A stretch of DNA of 64,000 nucleotides from Photobacterium lutimaris. Its GTDB lineage: Bacteria; Pseudomonadota; Gammaproteobacteria; Enterobacterales; Vibrionaceae. The number at the start of each line of letters is the position of its first letter. Position 1 is the first letter of the stretch. This document shows, one piece after another, positions 45,661 through 55,080 of the stretch. Where the stretch lies: positions 124,001 to 188,000 of the forward strand of contig NZ_PYMH01000001.1 of assembly GCF_003025555.1 (NCBI RefSeq). The letters are read 5' to 3'. Under the pieces are notes generated by a model. The model was not told the origin of the DNA. It made no database searches and saw only the letters and a list, made by a program, of their open reading frames with translations. The position numbers and the translations under genes were made by a program.

Positions 45661-46374
45661 ATGGCGGCAGAGGAGCTGAGAATACAGGAAGTCGAACGAG
45701 GTGAAGGCTCTATTGCTACCTACCGTTTGTTTCAGTTAATAAGCCCCTCGCTGCCAATTGGTGGGTTTACCTATTCGCAAGGGCTGGAGTGGGCTGTCGA
45801 GGCGGGGTGGGTAACAAACAGGGTATCGATGGTCCTGTGGTTGGAGAACATATTACGCTACAGCGTGGCCACACTCGAACTCCCTCTTATCGATAGATTT
45901 TACCAAGCGATTGAAACGCGGGACATACCGAGCATCGAAGCATTGAGCAACCTGCTGTGTTCAAGTCGGGAAACCAAGGAACTGCGGGCTGAGGAAATCC
46001 AGCGGGGCAAAGCGCTGAATGTGTTGCTGAAGCAGTTGGATATTCCTGTGGATGATTACCTTGGCAACAATGCAGATCCTAATCAGTTGGTCGGTCTGTG
46101 TGTCGCAGGCTACCTGTGGGGGATCAGCCCTGAAGCGATGAAGCAGGGATATCTATGGAGCTGGGCTGAAAATTTGGTGATGGCGGGGGTGAAATTGGTA
46201 CCGCTGGGGCAAACCGATGGCCAGCGGGCCTTGATGACATTGACCCAGCAGTTTCCCGAGATGGTTTCAATCTCGACACAAATCGATGAGGTGATGATCG
46301 GCAGTTTTACACCGGTTGTGTCGCTAGCCAGCAGTCTGCATGAAACACAATATACTCGTTTGTTCCGTTCATAA
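45661..46374 (+). CDS. ureF: Urease accessory protein UreF
   Basis: 237 residues from the ATG at 45661, two bases after the ureJ stop; a longer frame from 45622 would overlap ure[25 protein letters not shown]-type opening is diagnostic, then [20 protein letters not shown] and a C-terminal [17 protein letters not shown]. UreF gates GTP use by UreG in nickel insertion. The ribosome site is weak (GGTGG), so translation may depend on coupling with ureJ. Confidence 0.92.
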   Translation: MAAEELRIQEVERGEGSIATYRLFQLISPSLPIGGFTYSQGLEWAVEAGWVTNRVSMVLWLENILRYSVATLELPLIDRFYQAIETRDIPSIEALSNLLCSSRETKELRAEEIQRGKALNVLLKQLDIPVDDYLGNNADPNQLVGLCVAGYLWGISPEAMKQGYLWSWAENLVMAGVKLVPLGQTDGQRALMTLTQQFPEMVSISTQIDEVMIGSFTPVVSLASSLHETQYTRLFRS

Positions 46375-46415
46375 GCCTGATGTGCTTTGTGGGCAATAAG
46401 ATAATAAGGAATGTT

Positions 46416-47042
46416 ATGGAAACATATAAGCAGCCACTTCGTATTGGGATTGGTGGTCCGGTGGGTTCCGGTAAAACCGCATTACTTGAGGTGTTGTGTA
46501 AAGCGATACGCGATAAGCTGAATATCGCAGTGGTGACGAATGATATCTACACCCAGGAAGATGCCAAAATCTTGACGAGGGCCGAGGCCCTTGATCCTGA
46601 CCGGATCATTGGCGTGGAAACCGGTGGGTGTCCCCATACCGCCATTCGTGAAGATGCCTCGATGAATCTGGCTGCGGTGGAAGAGCTAGCCAAGCGGCAC
46701 CGTAACCTTGATGTGGTGTTTGTTGAAAGCGGTGGTGACAACCTCAGTGCGACGTTCAGCCCGGAATTGGCCGACCTCACTATCTATGTGATTGATGTGG
46801 CTGAAGGTGAAAAGATCCCCCGCAAAGGTGGTCCGGGTATTACCCGCTCAGATCTGCTGGTGATCAACAAGATTGACCTTGCGCCCTATGTAGGAGCGTC
46901 ACTGGAGGTGATGGAGCAAGACACCAAACGGATGCGGCCTAATCGCCCTTATGTCTTTACCAATCTCAAAGAGTCCCAAGGGCTAGAGACAATCATCGAC
47001 TTTATCATTACCGAAGGGATGTTGACGCCGAAAGGTGAGTAA
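46416..47042 (+). CDS. ureG: Urease accessory GTPase UreG
   Basis: 208 residues from the ATG at 46416 behind AAGGAA; the longer frame from 46380 lacks support. P-loop [29 protein letters not shown], the nickel-binding [17 protein letters not shown] and base-specificity NKID ([14 protein letters not shown]) are all present. It hydrolyses GTP to drive nickel into urease. Last gene of the run; a strong terminator follows. Confidence 0.97.
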   Translation: METYKQPLRIGIGGPVGSGKTALLEVLCKAIRDKLNIAVVTNDIYTQEDAKILTRAEALDPDRIIGVETGGCPHTAIREDASMNLAAVEELAKRHRNLDVVFVESGGDNLSATFSPELADLTIYVIDVAEGEKIPRKGGPGITRSDLLVINKIDLAPYVGASLEVMEQDTKRMRPNRPYVFTNLKESQGLETIIDFIITEGMLTPKGE

Positions 47043-47081
47043 GCTAATTGGCTACGGGATCTTATTTGCCAGAGTTTTGAT

Positions 47082-47109
47082 AAAAAAGCGCCCAGATGGG
47101 CGCTTTTTA
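47082..47109 (+). terminator. Intrinsic terminator of the urt-ure module
   Basis: AAAAAGCGCCC-AGAT-GGGCGCTTTTT. The A and T runs make it usable from both sides, so it could also stop the decayed gene on the minus strand. Confidence 0.92.
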
Positions 47110-47128
47110 GTAGTATTTAGGATTGGAT

Positions 47129-48305
47129 TTAAGGGGTTTCGTTGCGGCTGACGACGATACCTTCATCGTTGAAGCCGAGGAAATCAAGTACGCCACCTTC
47201 ATCGTGGTCGTTATCAAGCCAACTTACTTGAGGGGCAAAAAGTACCATCCTCTTGCTGAAGAGCGGCGTAAATACCGCTTCGGCCATAGACAACCACGTC
47301 AGCTAGCCCATTCCTATTGACGTCAGCAAGAAGGCGGTTAGTGAGATTTAATTCATTACGGAAAATGCGCCTGAGTCGTCATCTTCGATAATTGAATCCA
47401 GACCGTTGTTATTGACATCAATAGCGACGAAATCATGGATGGAGGCGTTCCAACCGTTATCAGTTGAGAAGTCTTCACCCCACAGCTGCATTTCTTCGAA
47501 ATACTTGCCGTTAGACTTGGAGACATACACGCCATCAGTGGTTACAGCGATCAGGTCGGCCATGCCGTCACCGTCGCCAACCAAGCGAGTCATTTCGTTG
47601 TCCCAGCCTTGTGCATGTTTTGGCAAGAAGTTAGAAGCCCACACCGTTTTCTTATCGAAGCGCTTGTTCTTCGACTCCGCGACATAGACTTCGCTGCCTT
47701 TGAAGGCGACAATATCAGCCGTGCCGCTGCCGTTTACATCAGCTAGGTACACTTGACTATTGGCTGGTGTCCACTCGGTTGCCCGGAATGAGTCACCCCA
47801 CATTTCATCAGGGAGATAGCGCTTGAGGTATAGCAGTTGTCATGCTCAAAGGTGTCATCACCAAAGAAGGTGTTAAAGTCACGGATTGCCGAACCGTCAC
47901 TACCGTCAATGTTGCCACGGTAGATGTGGTAGTGGTTGAGTTCTCTTCTAGGATGATTTGATCTTCTGGAACGTCGTATTTCTCCATCAATATCTGCTGA
48001 ATGGCAGCGGCTTCTGTTAGCCCACCTTGCTCGACACCGGTCTGAACCAATGTTGGGTTGCCTTTACCTGTGGCCATAAATACTGGGTTTGGTAGAGATT
48101 GCGCAACCTCATAAACGCGGTCAACACGATATTCCATTAATTGGCGGGGAGTACAATATTTATAGTTAACTTGGAGGCCCAAGTTGAACACCAGGTCAAT
48201 TGGGAGGTTTTGCTCATTTGCCAGTATATCAGACGCCACTGCGTGTGCGGTGGCACCAATCAGTAGCGCACCCAGGATAGACTTTGCTATTACACTCTTT
48301 TTCAC
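47129..48305 (-). pseudogene. Frameshifted DUF218 (SanA/YdcF-like) plus VCBS-repeat protein
   Basis: From an ATG at 48305 a signal peptide (KSVIAKSILGALLIGATAHA) leads into a DUF218-like core: QSLPNPVFMATGKGNP, QGGLTEAAAIQQILMEKYDV, DQIILEENSTTT. The frame then breaks: near 47940 the coherent reading shifts (IYRGNIDGSDGSAIRDFN), near 47830 again (YLKRYLPDEMWGDSF), and VCBS/FG-GAP repeats follow (VYLADVNGSGTADIVAFKGS, TRLVGDGDGMADLIAVTTDG). Near 47350 it shifts once more (NRLLADVNRNGLADVVVYG), then again to end at a TAA at 47129. At least four frame changes in 1.2 kb mean a decayed gene unless the assembly is poor. Intact role unknown. Confidence 0.8.
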
Positions 48306-48821
48306 GTTATAAACTTTTTTAAGATATGTGGGAGGCTGTTAACCGCTTATTATTTAACCTTGGTTGGCTTGGCGTGAATATATCATTCTAGAGGATGTGT
48401 TTGGCACTCAGGGAGTGGATCTTGATCGTATTATTCTCACTGCGAATAAAGTGATTTCCGAATCGGTGATCCTGCTTCTGGAAAGGTTACATTAATGATT
48501 GATGCCGAATTTTCCCTGTTGGATAAAATACATTTCGCAATGCATTTAAGGCTATAAGGCTTATAACCTTTAATTATATCGGTAAGGTCATTGATTTTAA
48601 CATGAAAAGATATTTTTAATAAATTTAGAATTGCCAGATTACATTAAGGATTCTTGCGTTATGATTTCAATACCCCTTAAAGGTAGGTAACGGGTGTATA
48701 ACATGGCTTGTCTAAAACTATATAGATAACATTCATTGTTAATGGGAAGGTTTTTATATTTCAAATAGTTTTGGTATTAATGGTGTATATGTTTTTTTGA
48801 GTAAAAATACAAGGTGAAGGT
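48306..48821. other. Gene-poor AT-rich gap with a possible gene remnant
   Basis: 516 bases before an orphan gene. The right half is very AT-rich. A 45-codon frame at 48358-48495 (+) reads WREYIILEDVFGTQGVDLDR and ends in LLLERLH before TAA; it has no start codon or ribosome site and looks like the tail of a lost gene. I cannot name it. Confidence 0.3.
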
Positions 48822-49199
48822 ATGAGCAACGTAAAGAAAATATTGGGCGTTAAAACTAACAAAGATAAAAAGTATGCAGAACGTCTTGAGACCGAGTTTA
48901 ATATTTTAATAGCGTATGTTAATGGGTTCCACAATGGCTATGTTAAAAAATGGAAAGACGGAAAGCCTGTTCAGTTTTCAATGATTAGAGATGAGGGTTT
49001 TCATGATTTTGCCGATAAGGTTGAATATGATTACGCTTCATTATATGAATCACTTTCAATTTATTATGACAGTGCAATTTCAGCTTATGAAAACAAGCGT
49101 TCTGCTGAGCAAGTAAGAATATACAGTAATAAAGTTCACGATGTGATAAAGAGTATGACCCGCCTTGAGTCTTATGCGTGGTCAATCGCCAATAGGTAA
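48822..49199 (+). CDS. Hypothetical protein, AT-rich orphan
   Basis: 125 residues, not recognised. The start is good: AAGGTGAAGGT precedes the ATG. The protein is charged and mostly helical by composition (KKYAERLETEFNILIAYVNG, YDYASLYESLSIYYDSAISA), with no signal peptide, no membrane segment and no known catalytic motif. AT content is higher than in the neighbouring housekeeping genes, suggesting transfer. It lies five bases before the next gene, with which it is probably cotranscribed. Confidence 0.65.
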   Translation: MSNVKKILGVKTNKDKKYAERLETEFNILIAYVNGFHNGYVKKWKDGKPVQFSMIRDEGFHDFADKVEYDYASLYESLSIYYDSAISAYENKRSAEQVRIYSNKVHDVIKSMTRLESYAWSIANR

Positions 49200-49203
49200 A
49201 ATA

Positions 49204-49686
49204 ATGACAAGAAAATTATTAATTGCAGTCATTCTATCCGTTCCTATATTAGCTCAAGCTAACGATCAGATGCAGTTTGGAAACTGGGTTGTCAGTGAAA
49301 AGGTTGATAAGTTCAAAGATGAAAAGTTGTGTTCTGTAACTCATGTTGAATCATCAAACAGAATGGCAAAAGTTATCTTTAACCCAACACATGATAGCCC
49401 CCATATGATTTCTTATGAGGTTATTACGGGTACGCTAGGCGAAAGAGTAAAGTATCAAATTGATGGTGGGGATGTTGTTGAATTTGGCCCTAATACTAGC
49501 ACTAAAACAGGACAGGTTTTATATCTACAAGAAGTAGGGCTTGAAAAAGCTGTATTTGATTTCAGTTCGGGTGAATCACTAGTAATTGAAATTATCCCTG
49601 AAAATCGCTTATATCCAAACGAAAAAACAACAATTTCACTGTCTGGATTCGCTGAGGCTTACGCCTTTGCTGAGAAATGTGAATAA
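49204..49686 (+). CDS. Hypothetical secreted protein, faintly IalB-like
   Basis: 160 residues from the ATG at 49204. A clear signal peptide (RKLLIAVILSVPILAQANDQ) is followed by MQFGNWVVSEKVDKF, reminiscent of the opening FGxW of invasion-associated locus B proteins, and two cysteines (KLCSVTH and the penultimate AEKCE) that could form a disulfide. The match is weak and I would not assign a function. It shares the AT-rich character of the gene before it and is followed by a terminator. Confidence 0.65.
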   Translation: MTRKLLIAVILSVPILAQANDQMQFGNWVVSEKVDKFKDEKLCSVTHVESSNRMAKVIFNPTHDSPHMISYEVITGTLGERVKYQIDGGDVVEFGPNTSTKTGQVLYLQEVGLEKAVFDFSSGESLVIEIIPENRLYPNEKTTISLSGFAEAYAFAEKCE

Positions 49687-50025
49687 CAACAAAATGGACA
49701 AAGTTATGCGATCAGTTCACTACATTTCAGCGATAATGTATGCGGCGTTTGATGTTAATCTAACCGAAAGATCTTAACCTACATATTACTCCAATAGAAT
49801 GTCATATATTGGTATCAATGTTGACTATATAAAGATTAAATATTAAAGATAAAATTGAATTGTTCTTGCTATGGTAAGAATTTATTTATGTGTATTATTA
49901 TAAGTAACTTAAAATCATGAGTTTAAAAGGGGGATCTGCCAACCACCAGATCCCTTTTATTGTTATTAATACCAACATGACTAAAAATGAAGGCAATTAA
50001 CACTTCTACCTTGGCCAGTTGTTTT
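49687..50025. other. Intergenic gap between convergent genes
   Basis: 339 AT-rich bases. Apart from the terminator at 49925-49960 I see nothing. Confidence 0.4.
49925..49960 (+). terminator. Intrinsic terminator after the orphan pair
   Basis: AAAAGGG(GG)ATCTG pairs with CAGATCCCTTTT, with two bulged G, and ends in a T-rich tail. Confidence 0.7.
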
Positions 50026-51504
50026 CTATTCACCGTCAGATAAATACAGCTCATCTATAAGTGTTGGCTTTGCATAAAGGTAACCCTGGTGAAGAGTGAC
50101 GCCTTGAGTGAGAAGGTATTGCGCTTGAAGATCCGTTTCTACGCCTTCTGCAATAATGCCGACATCAAGCTCATTTGCTAAATTAATTATCGCGTTCAGA
50201 ACTGGCGTGTTAACACTTTGATGGCCAATCGAATCAACGAAACATTTATCAATTTTTAGGTAGTCAATATTAGTTTGCTCTAATACTGAAAGCGATGTTT
50301 GCCCAGTGCCGAAATCATCGATAAGAATGTCGACACCACTAGCACGTAGCCTGCTAATGCTTTCGCAAGCAGCGTCATCGAGAAACTGTCTCTCGGTGAT
50401 TTCTAAGCCAAGAGATACACCAATGTCGTCAAATTTTTGCTTGTATTGTTTTAGTAAGTAGATACTTTTTTTGTCTGATAAATAGCCGGGTGGAACATTA
50501 ATGCCTAGGTGTTTACCATCTATGAAGCCTTTTCCGACTAGGTCGTGATAAGCGGTATCAAGCACATAATCTGTTAATTCATTCATCAACCCATACTCTT
50601 CCATCAGCGGAATAAAAACATCTGGGTATACAACACCCCTTACAGGATGTTGCCAGCGAACCAACGCTTCCACACCGAAGACACGACCAGAAGAAGCATC
50701 AACGTGGGGTTGATAGTGAAGGAAGAATTCACGCATTTTGAGAGCAAGCTTTACTTCCGTGTACATACTTCGCTTATGACTAAACAAGTACTGCGCATAG
50801 TACAAAGTTAGGTATACGACCAGTGTAATAGGGATAAATAAAAGGAAGTAGAATGTTTTGCGCTCTGATGTGAATTTATCACTAGCCTCAAGTAATACTT
50901 CATATTGGTATAAATCTGATGTGGCAATATATTGAGGGTTACTGCCGACTTTGGTTTGTCCTACTGGTGCGCTAGCTTCACCAATGAAAATAACCGCTCG
51001 CTTGAAACGATCATCCAGCCTGTAACCTATGCTTGACCTAATATAAGCCTTATCAATAGATGATACTGCGTAATATCCTTTACTTAATATATCTTTATTT
51101 ATGACAGATATACTTGCGCCTGTAACACTATAAGGGTCAGGAATGATTAATAACGTTGAAGGCAGCTCTTCAGTAGGTAAATATATTGGCTGTGAATCAA
51201 TTCTGTCCCCCCGTGATGAGCAAATTATATCTTTGTTAAAAATAATTTGCATTTCTTCTATATCATGCACATAGCGTAAGTTCTGCTCAAGAAGCACACA
51301 GTTTTCGGGATCGAGTAGTGCTGTTTTATTTTCAGATTCAACATCGGAAAAAATTTCGTCGGCTTCTTGAATATATCGATCTGTAGTGGTGACTAAAGCC
51401 TCGTGGATACTGCTATGGACCATAAATGATCCTGTGGCAAAAATGACCACAAGAGGTGATAAATAAACAATAAATTTTAGATATTTACGCATTTGCTTAT
51501 TCAC
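50026..51504 (-). CDS. CSS-motif EAL cyclic di-GMP phosphodiesterase
   Basis: 492 residues. A membrane helix (KFIVYLSPLVVIFATGSFMV) precedes a periplasmic region of about 190 residues containing IICSSRGD, the CSS motif, with a further Cys in DPENCVLLEQ; a second helix (FLLFIPITLVVYLTLYYAQY) leads to the EAL domain. Catalytic parts are intact: GVEALVRWQHP, LGLEITERQFLD, IDDFGTGQTSL, YLKIDKCFVDSI and IAEGVETDLQAQYL. It should cleave c-di-GMP; in E. coli, related proteins respond to disulfide state of the CSS domain. Start is a GTG at 51504 or an ATG four codons later. Confidence 0.9.
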   Translation of the reverse strand: MNKQMRKYLKFIVYLSPLVVIFATGSFMVHSSIHEALVTTTDRYIQEADEIFSDVESENKTALLDPENCVLLEQNLRYVHDIEEMQIIFNKDIICSSRGDRIDSQPIYLPTEELPSTLLIIPDPYSVTGASISVINKDILSKGYYAVSSIDKAYIRSSIGYRLDDRFKRAVIFIGEASAPVGQTKVGSNPQYIATSDLYQYEVLLEASDKFTSERKTFYFLLFIPITLVVYLTLYYAQYLFSHKRSMYTEVKLALKMREFFLHYQPHVDASSGRVFGVEALVRWQHPVRGVVYPDVFIPLMEEYGLMNELTDYVLDTAYHDLVGKGFIDGKHLGINVPPGYLSDKKSIYLLKQYKQKFDDIGVSLGLEITERQFLDDAACESISRLRASGVDILIDDFGTGQTSLSVLEQTNIDYLKIDKCFVDSIGHQSVNTPVLNAIINLANELDVGIIAEGVETDLQAQYLLTQGVTLHQGYLYAKPTLIDELYLSDGE

Positions 51505-51812
51505 CCAATAAACACTCTATTGAAATTGACTCATCTTGGAGGTTACATTAATTATGTATGTTACAAGAACATACAATCTTAAATTGTATCGTATATTAAT
51601 TGAAAAAATAAGATTAAAATGGTGTTGTTAACATAATTGTGTAGATGGATGTTCTAGCAATAGAGTTTTAAAGAGAAATGCTCATTGAGATTTATAAAAA
51701 GATATACGTTTAATATAATCTCCTGATTTACGATGATAAAAAGGATCTGAAGAGTACTTCAGATCCTCAATAGCAGATAAGCCCTTGATGAAATGCTATT
51801 TCACTGAAAGTG
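51505..51812. other. Gap holding the EAL promoter and a strong minus-strand terminator
   Basis: 308 AT-rich bases without a gene. The terminator at 51737-51767 is the only clear element. Confidence 0.4.
51737..51767 (-). terminator. Intrinsic terminator downstream of the truncated DUF819 copy
   Basis: On the minus strand AGGATCTGAAG-TACT-CTTCAGATCC is followed by TTTTTAT. It probably served the original DUF819 gene before the insertion separated the two. Confidence 0.88.
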
Positions 51813-52312
51813 TTAGCTCAGCATCACAATCACTTCACTCACCGTCAAGCCAACAAATGAACCTAGCATTGAACCGATCAGCGCCATAATAACAGCAACC
51901 GGGACCAGGTTTTTGTCGTAGGCGGCGGCGACGACAGCGGCGGATGGTGCACTACCGATGTTGGCGATAGAGGCCAATCCTATCAGATGTAGGTTCATCT
52001 TCATCATACGGCCGATAATGAGCATGAGGACGCCGTGGATGGCAAGGATCATAAAGCCTGACATGATGTACATCGGCGCTTGGCCTATCGCACTCAGGTT
52101 CACTTCGGCACCAATCAAAGCCACAACCACATAGAGCATCACACCGGAGACTTCATTGGCCCCGGTCATTTTGCCAAGCGCTGTTGGCGCAGCAAGAATA
52201 CCGAGTAGCGATGAAATGATAATCGCCCAAATCATTGGATTTAGCAGACCCATAGCGGCAATGGCCTGGCCGAGGTGGCGGCTGATTGAAGAGATCACCA
52301 AAGCGACCCCCA
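51813..52312 (-). pseudogene. 3' fragment of the DUF819 gene
   Basis: The sequence encodes the last 165 or so residues of the DUF819 protein at 59448-60605 and is identical apart from three bases, one of which changes a residue (GKMTGANEV against GKMAGANEV). The 5' part of the gene is missing: homology stops sharply at 52312. The frame runs on for about 20 codons into unrelated sequence (SGAELQDALWAEK) without an ATG, so a short TTG-started product is possible but unlikely to work, since half the membrane helices are gone. Confidence 0.88.
51814..52312. repeat. 499-bp direct repeat, left copy
   Basis: Same strand and order as 59449-59947, offset 7635 bases. By eye 496 of 499 bases agree; the three differences (C/T at 52144, T/C at 52166, C/T at 52179, approximate) fall within 40 bases. 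Confidence 0.93.
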
Positions 52313-52385
52313 TTTTTTCAGCCCACAAGGCATCTTGTAGCTCTGCACCGGATTTATTTTTTAGACCACACTCTCATTGGTATCG

Positions 52386-52417
52386 TAAAAAGTAGAGACA
52401 GTATTTGTCTCTACTTA
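52386..52417 (-). terminator. Intrinsic terminator after melA
   Basis: GTAGAGACA and TGTCTCTAC pair around a short loop; on the minus strand TTTTTAC follows. It lies 36 bases past the melA stop. Confidence 0.85.
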
Positions 52418-52452
52418 TTTATATTTATTTTTTATACTCTAGGTATTTATGA

Positions 52453-53811
52453 TTAATTGTAGATCCACTCTGGTAGCCATCCTTTATGGCTCGCAATGAG
52501 ATCATCAACCAAAGCGTAAATTTCATCGATACTCAACACAGCCGCTGTGTGTGGGTCTAGCATCGTTGCGTGATAAATCGCTTCTTTGTTTTCGGTTAGG
52601 ATGGCTTCTGTCACCAGCGTTTGTACGTTGATGTTGGTCTGCATCAATGCCGCAAGCTGAGACGGTAGTTTGCCAACTTTTGTCGGGTGGATACCGTTGT
52701 TATCGACGACACAAGCCACTTCAACACAACAACCTTGTGGCAGGTTATCAATAAGTTGATCGTTACGGACGTTGCCATAAATGATGCTTGGCGTACCGGT
52801 CCAGATTGAGTTGATGATCTCACTTGCGTATTCGTGAGACTCAGCCACGTCAATTTTGTCTGCTGACTGATATTTTTCCATATCATTTTTCCAGCTGGCA
52901 ACTTGCTCTTTACAGCGTCTTGGGTATTCATCCAAAGGAATGCTGAATTTCTCAATCAAATCAGGGCGATTTGGTTTGATGAAATACGGCGTATATTCGG
53001 CAAAGTGCTCTGAAGACTCGGTGACAAAGTAACCAAGACGCTTGAACATTTCATAGCGAACCAGGTTCTGACAACGCTGGTTCTGTGCTGTGTCAGTTTT
53101 GTGTTTCGGGATCGCCCCTTGTTCGTACTTCTCCAGCATCTCAGGGTATACGCTTTCGAACTCGCCGTCTTCGTTGCGTTTTTCCAGTGTCAGGTAGTAA
53201 GCCATGTGGTTGATACCGGCACAGGTGTAACGCAGTTCGCTTGGCTGGCAGTCAAGATCGTGAGCGATCTCTTCTGCTGTACCCTGAACAGAGTGGCAAA
53301 GGCCTACTTGTTTGATGTGAGGGAATTTTTCGAACATTGCCCAAGTGTTAATTGCCATTGGGTTAACATAGTTGAGCATGGTTGCGTCTGGACAAACATC
53401 TGTCATATCCTCACAAATACTCCACAGGTGCGGAATAGTGCGAAGGCCACGCATGATACCGCCAGGGCCCAAAGTATCTGCGATGGTTTGCTCTAGACCG
53501 TATTTTTTACATACGTCAAAGTCTGTCACGGTGCATGGCTCGTAGCCGCCAATCTGGAATGCAACAACGACAAAGTCGGCATCTAGAAGTGCATCTTTCT
53601 GATTTAGGTGGCATTCGATCTTGCCCGTTGCATCTAAGCTATCCATGAGCTTTTGGATGACGATGCGTGAATCTTCAAGGCGTTGTGCATCAATATCCAT
53701 AAGTGCAATCGTCGCCGACTTAAGTGCGGGCTTATGGAGGCAGTCTCCAAGGATATTTTTAACAAAAATGGTAGAGCCAGCACCAATAAAGGTAATCTTA
53801 GGGTTTTTCAT
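52453..53811 (-). CDS. melA: Alpha-galactosidase MelA (GH4)
   Basis: 452 residues, against 451 in E. coli MelA. It begins with the GH4 NAD-binding motif ITFIGAGSTIF. The metal-binding Cys-His pair lies in GLCHSVQG (Cys about 172) and GINHMAYY (His about 202). DTLGPGGIMRGLRTIP and LNYVNPMAINTWAM are GH4 landmarks. Family members split alpha-galactosides through an NAD- and Mn-dependent redox mechanism in the cytoplasm. It follows melR on the same strand after 299 bases, so probably has its own MelR-controlled promoter. Its substrate here may first need desulfation. Confidence 0.93.
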   Translation of the reverse strand: MKNPKITFIGAGSTIFVKNILGDCLHKPALKSATIALMDIDAQRLEDSRIVIQKLMDSLDATGKIECHLNQKDALLDADFVVVAFQIGGYEPCTVTDFDVCKKYGLEQTIADTLGPGGIMRGLRTIPHLWSICEDMTDVCPDATMLNYVNPMAINTWAMFEKFPHIKQVGLCHSVQGTAEEIAHDLDCQPSELRYTCAGINHMAYYLTLEKRNEDGEFESVYPEMLEKYEQGAIPKHKTDTAQNQRCQNLVRYEMFKRLGYFVTESSEHFAEYTPYFIKPNRPDLIEKFSIPLDEYPRRCKEQVASWKNDMEKYQSADKIDVAESHEYASEIINSIWTGTPSIIYGNVRNDQLIDNLPQGCCVEVACVVDNNGIHPTKVGKLPSQLAALMQTNINVQTLVTEAILTENKEAIYHATMLDPHTAAVLSIDEIYALVDDLIASHKGWLPEWIYN

Positions 53812-54110
53812 AATATGAGCCTTTGAACGTTTATACCTGATGAGTTGATTATCCTAATTTTTAATATTGAGATCTTCCCATTACACGGGTTTAGTCTCCC
53901 GTTTTATAAGAAAAAGTGTTTTTTCTTGTTAGGAATGTGTAAATGGCAATAAGTATCACTGGAACAACTGTTATGAATGATTAATACAAGATTGATTTTG
54001 TCGTGAAGTATATTGTGATGGGATTGGGGGGGAATTAATATGATATTACTTGTCGATGGATGATAAGGTAATAGGCCATAAATTAAATCATAAATTATAG
54101 CCCTATCAAT
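53812..54110 (-). promoter_or_regulatory. Probable melA promoter region
   Basis: 299 bases between melR and melA, both minus strand. It holds an ACGGG...CCCGT inverted repeat at 53885-53902, about 80 bases from the melA ATG, but no full CRP site that I can see. MelR activates melA from this kind of region in E. coli; individual MelR sites are not recognisable by eye. Confidence 0.35.
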
Positions 54111-55001
54111 TTAAATTGCTTTTTTATTCCTACTTATATCTCTAAACTGAGTAGGAGTCATGTTCAAATATTTATTAAAATTATCATAGAATCGACTGGT
54201 GGAGTTAAACCCTACAGATAATGATATATCCATGATTGTTCTATTCGTATCGACAAGCAATGCTCTTGCATGGTTAATTCTCATTGAAGTAATATATTCC
54301 TTTATTGTCATATTCATTACTTTTTGGAAGAAGCTCATGACGTAGTTAGAATGAAGACCAACATGATTAGAAATATCTCTCACTGTGATAGGCTTGTTAT
54401 GGTTGTTAGAAATAAAGTCTAAAATTTGTTGTACATAATACTGTGACTGTTTTGAAACTTGAGTTATTTTATTATTAATCTTATTTTTGCATGTTTGAGT
54501 TTCCCACCCTGTTAATGACATACGTTTGATCATGAGTGCAATCTCATCGATCATTAACTGTCCGAAGGAAATGTCTGTTCCTGTCGATGCCTTCACCCAA
54601 CAAGAAACATGCTCTTCGGTGATAAAGCATTGGGCTGCTGACTGTATAACAGCACCATGAGTGATCTCTTTAATTAACTTTTTATCAAGTGGTAAAGAGA
54701 AAAGCATGTGGGTCGGTAAATTAATGATTGCCACATTTTTAGTATCATTAGTATTAACCAGTTTATGAGGGGTTGTACCCCAGAAGAGCCCAATATGCCC
54801 ATCCTTAATTGTAAAGGCATCGCCATTAATTAAATATTCAACATCACCTTCGAATGGAATGTTGACTTCAACCTGTCCATGCCAGTGGTAGCTATCCATA
54901 CAATGGGGTTGACGTAATTCAACATATATTTGCTCATAGGAAGAGTAAAGGCCAAGTGGGCTGATATAGGCTTCTTCTTTAATTAATGTGCTTTCTTTCA
55001 T
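54111..55001 (-). CDS. melR: AraC-family activator MelR
   Basis: 296 residues, aligning along its length with E. coli MelR (302). The N-terminal cupin has SYHWHGQVEVNIPFEGDVEY and HIGLFWGTTPHKL; the C-terminal pair of helix-turn-helix motifs includes ITVRDISNHVGLHSNYVMSF and RTIMDISLSVGFNSTSRFYD. In E. coli it binds melibiose and activates melAB. Here it sits between the symporter and melA. A terminator lies just upstream, so it probably has its own promoter. Confidence 0.92.
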   Translation of the reverse strand: MKESTLIKEEAYISPLGLYSSYEQIYVELRQPHCMDSYHWHGQVEVNIPFEGDVEYLINGDAFTIKDGHIGLFWGTTPHKLVNTNDTKNVAIINLPTHMLFSLPLDKKLIKEITHGAVIQSAAQCFITEEHVSCWVKASTGTDISFGQLMIDEIALMIKRMSLTGWETQTCKNKINNKITQVSKQSQYYVQQILDFISNNHNKPITVRDISNHVGLHSNYVMSFFQKVMNMTIKEYITSMRINHARALLVDTNRTIMDISLSVGFNSTSRFYDNFNKYLNMTPTQFRDISRNKKAI

Positions 55002-55024
55002 AAGGTGTAGCCTCAGTCAATACT

Positions 55025-55055
55025 GAAAATAAGGAGGCTTATTATTGAGCCTCCT
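55025..55055 (-). terminator. Intrinsic terminator after the SSS symporter
   Basis: AGGAGGCT and AGCCTCCT pair around an eight-base loop; on the minus strand TTATTTTC follows. It separates sulfatase-symporter from melR. Confidence 0.8.
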
Positions 55056-55080
55056 GAATCCGGCCTTAATGGTAGTTAAG

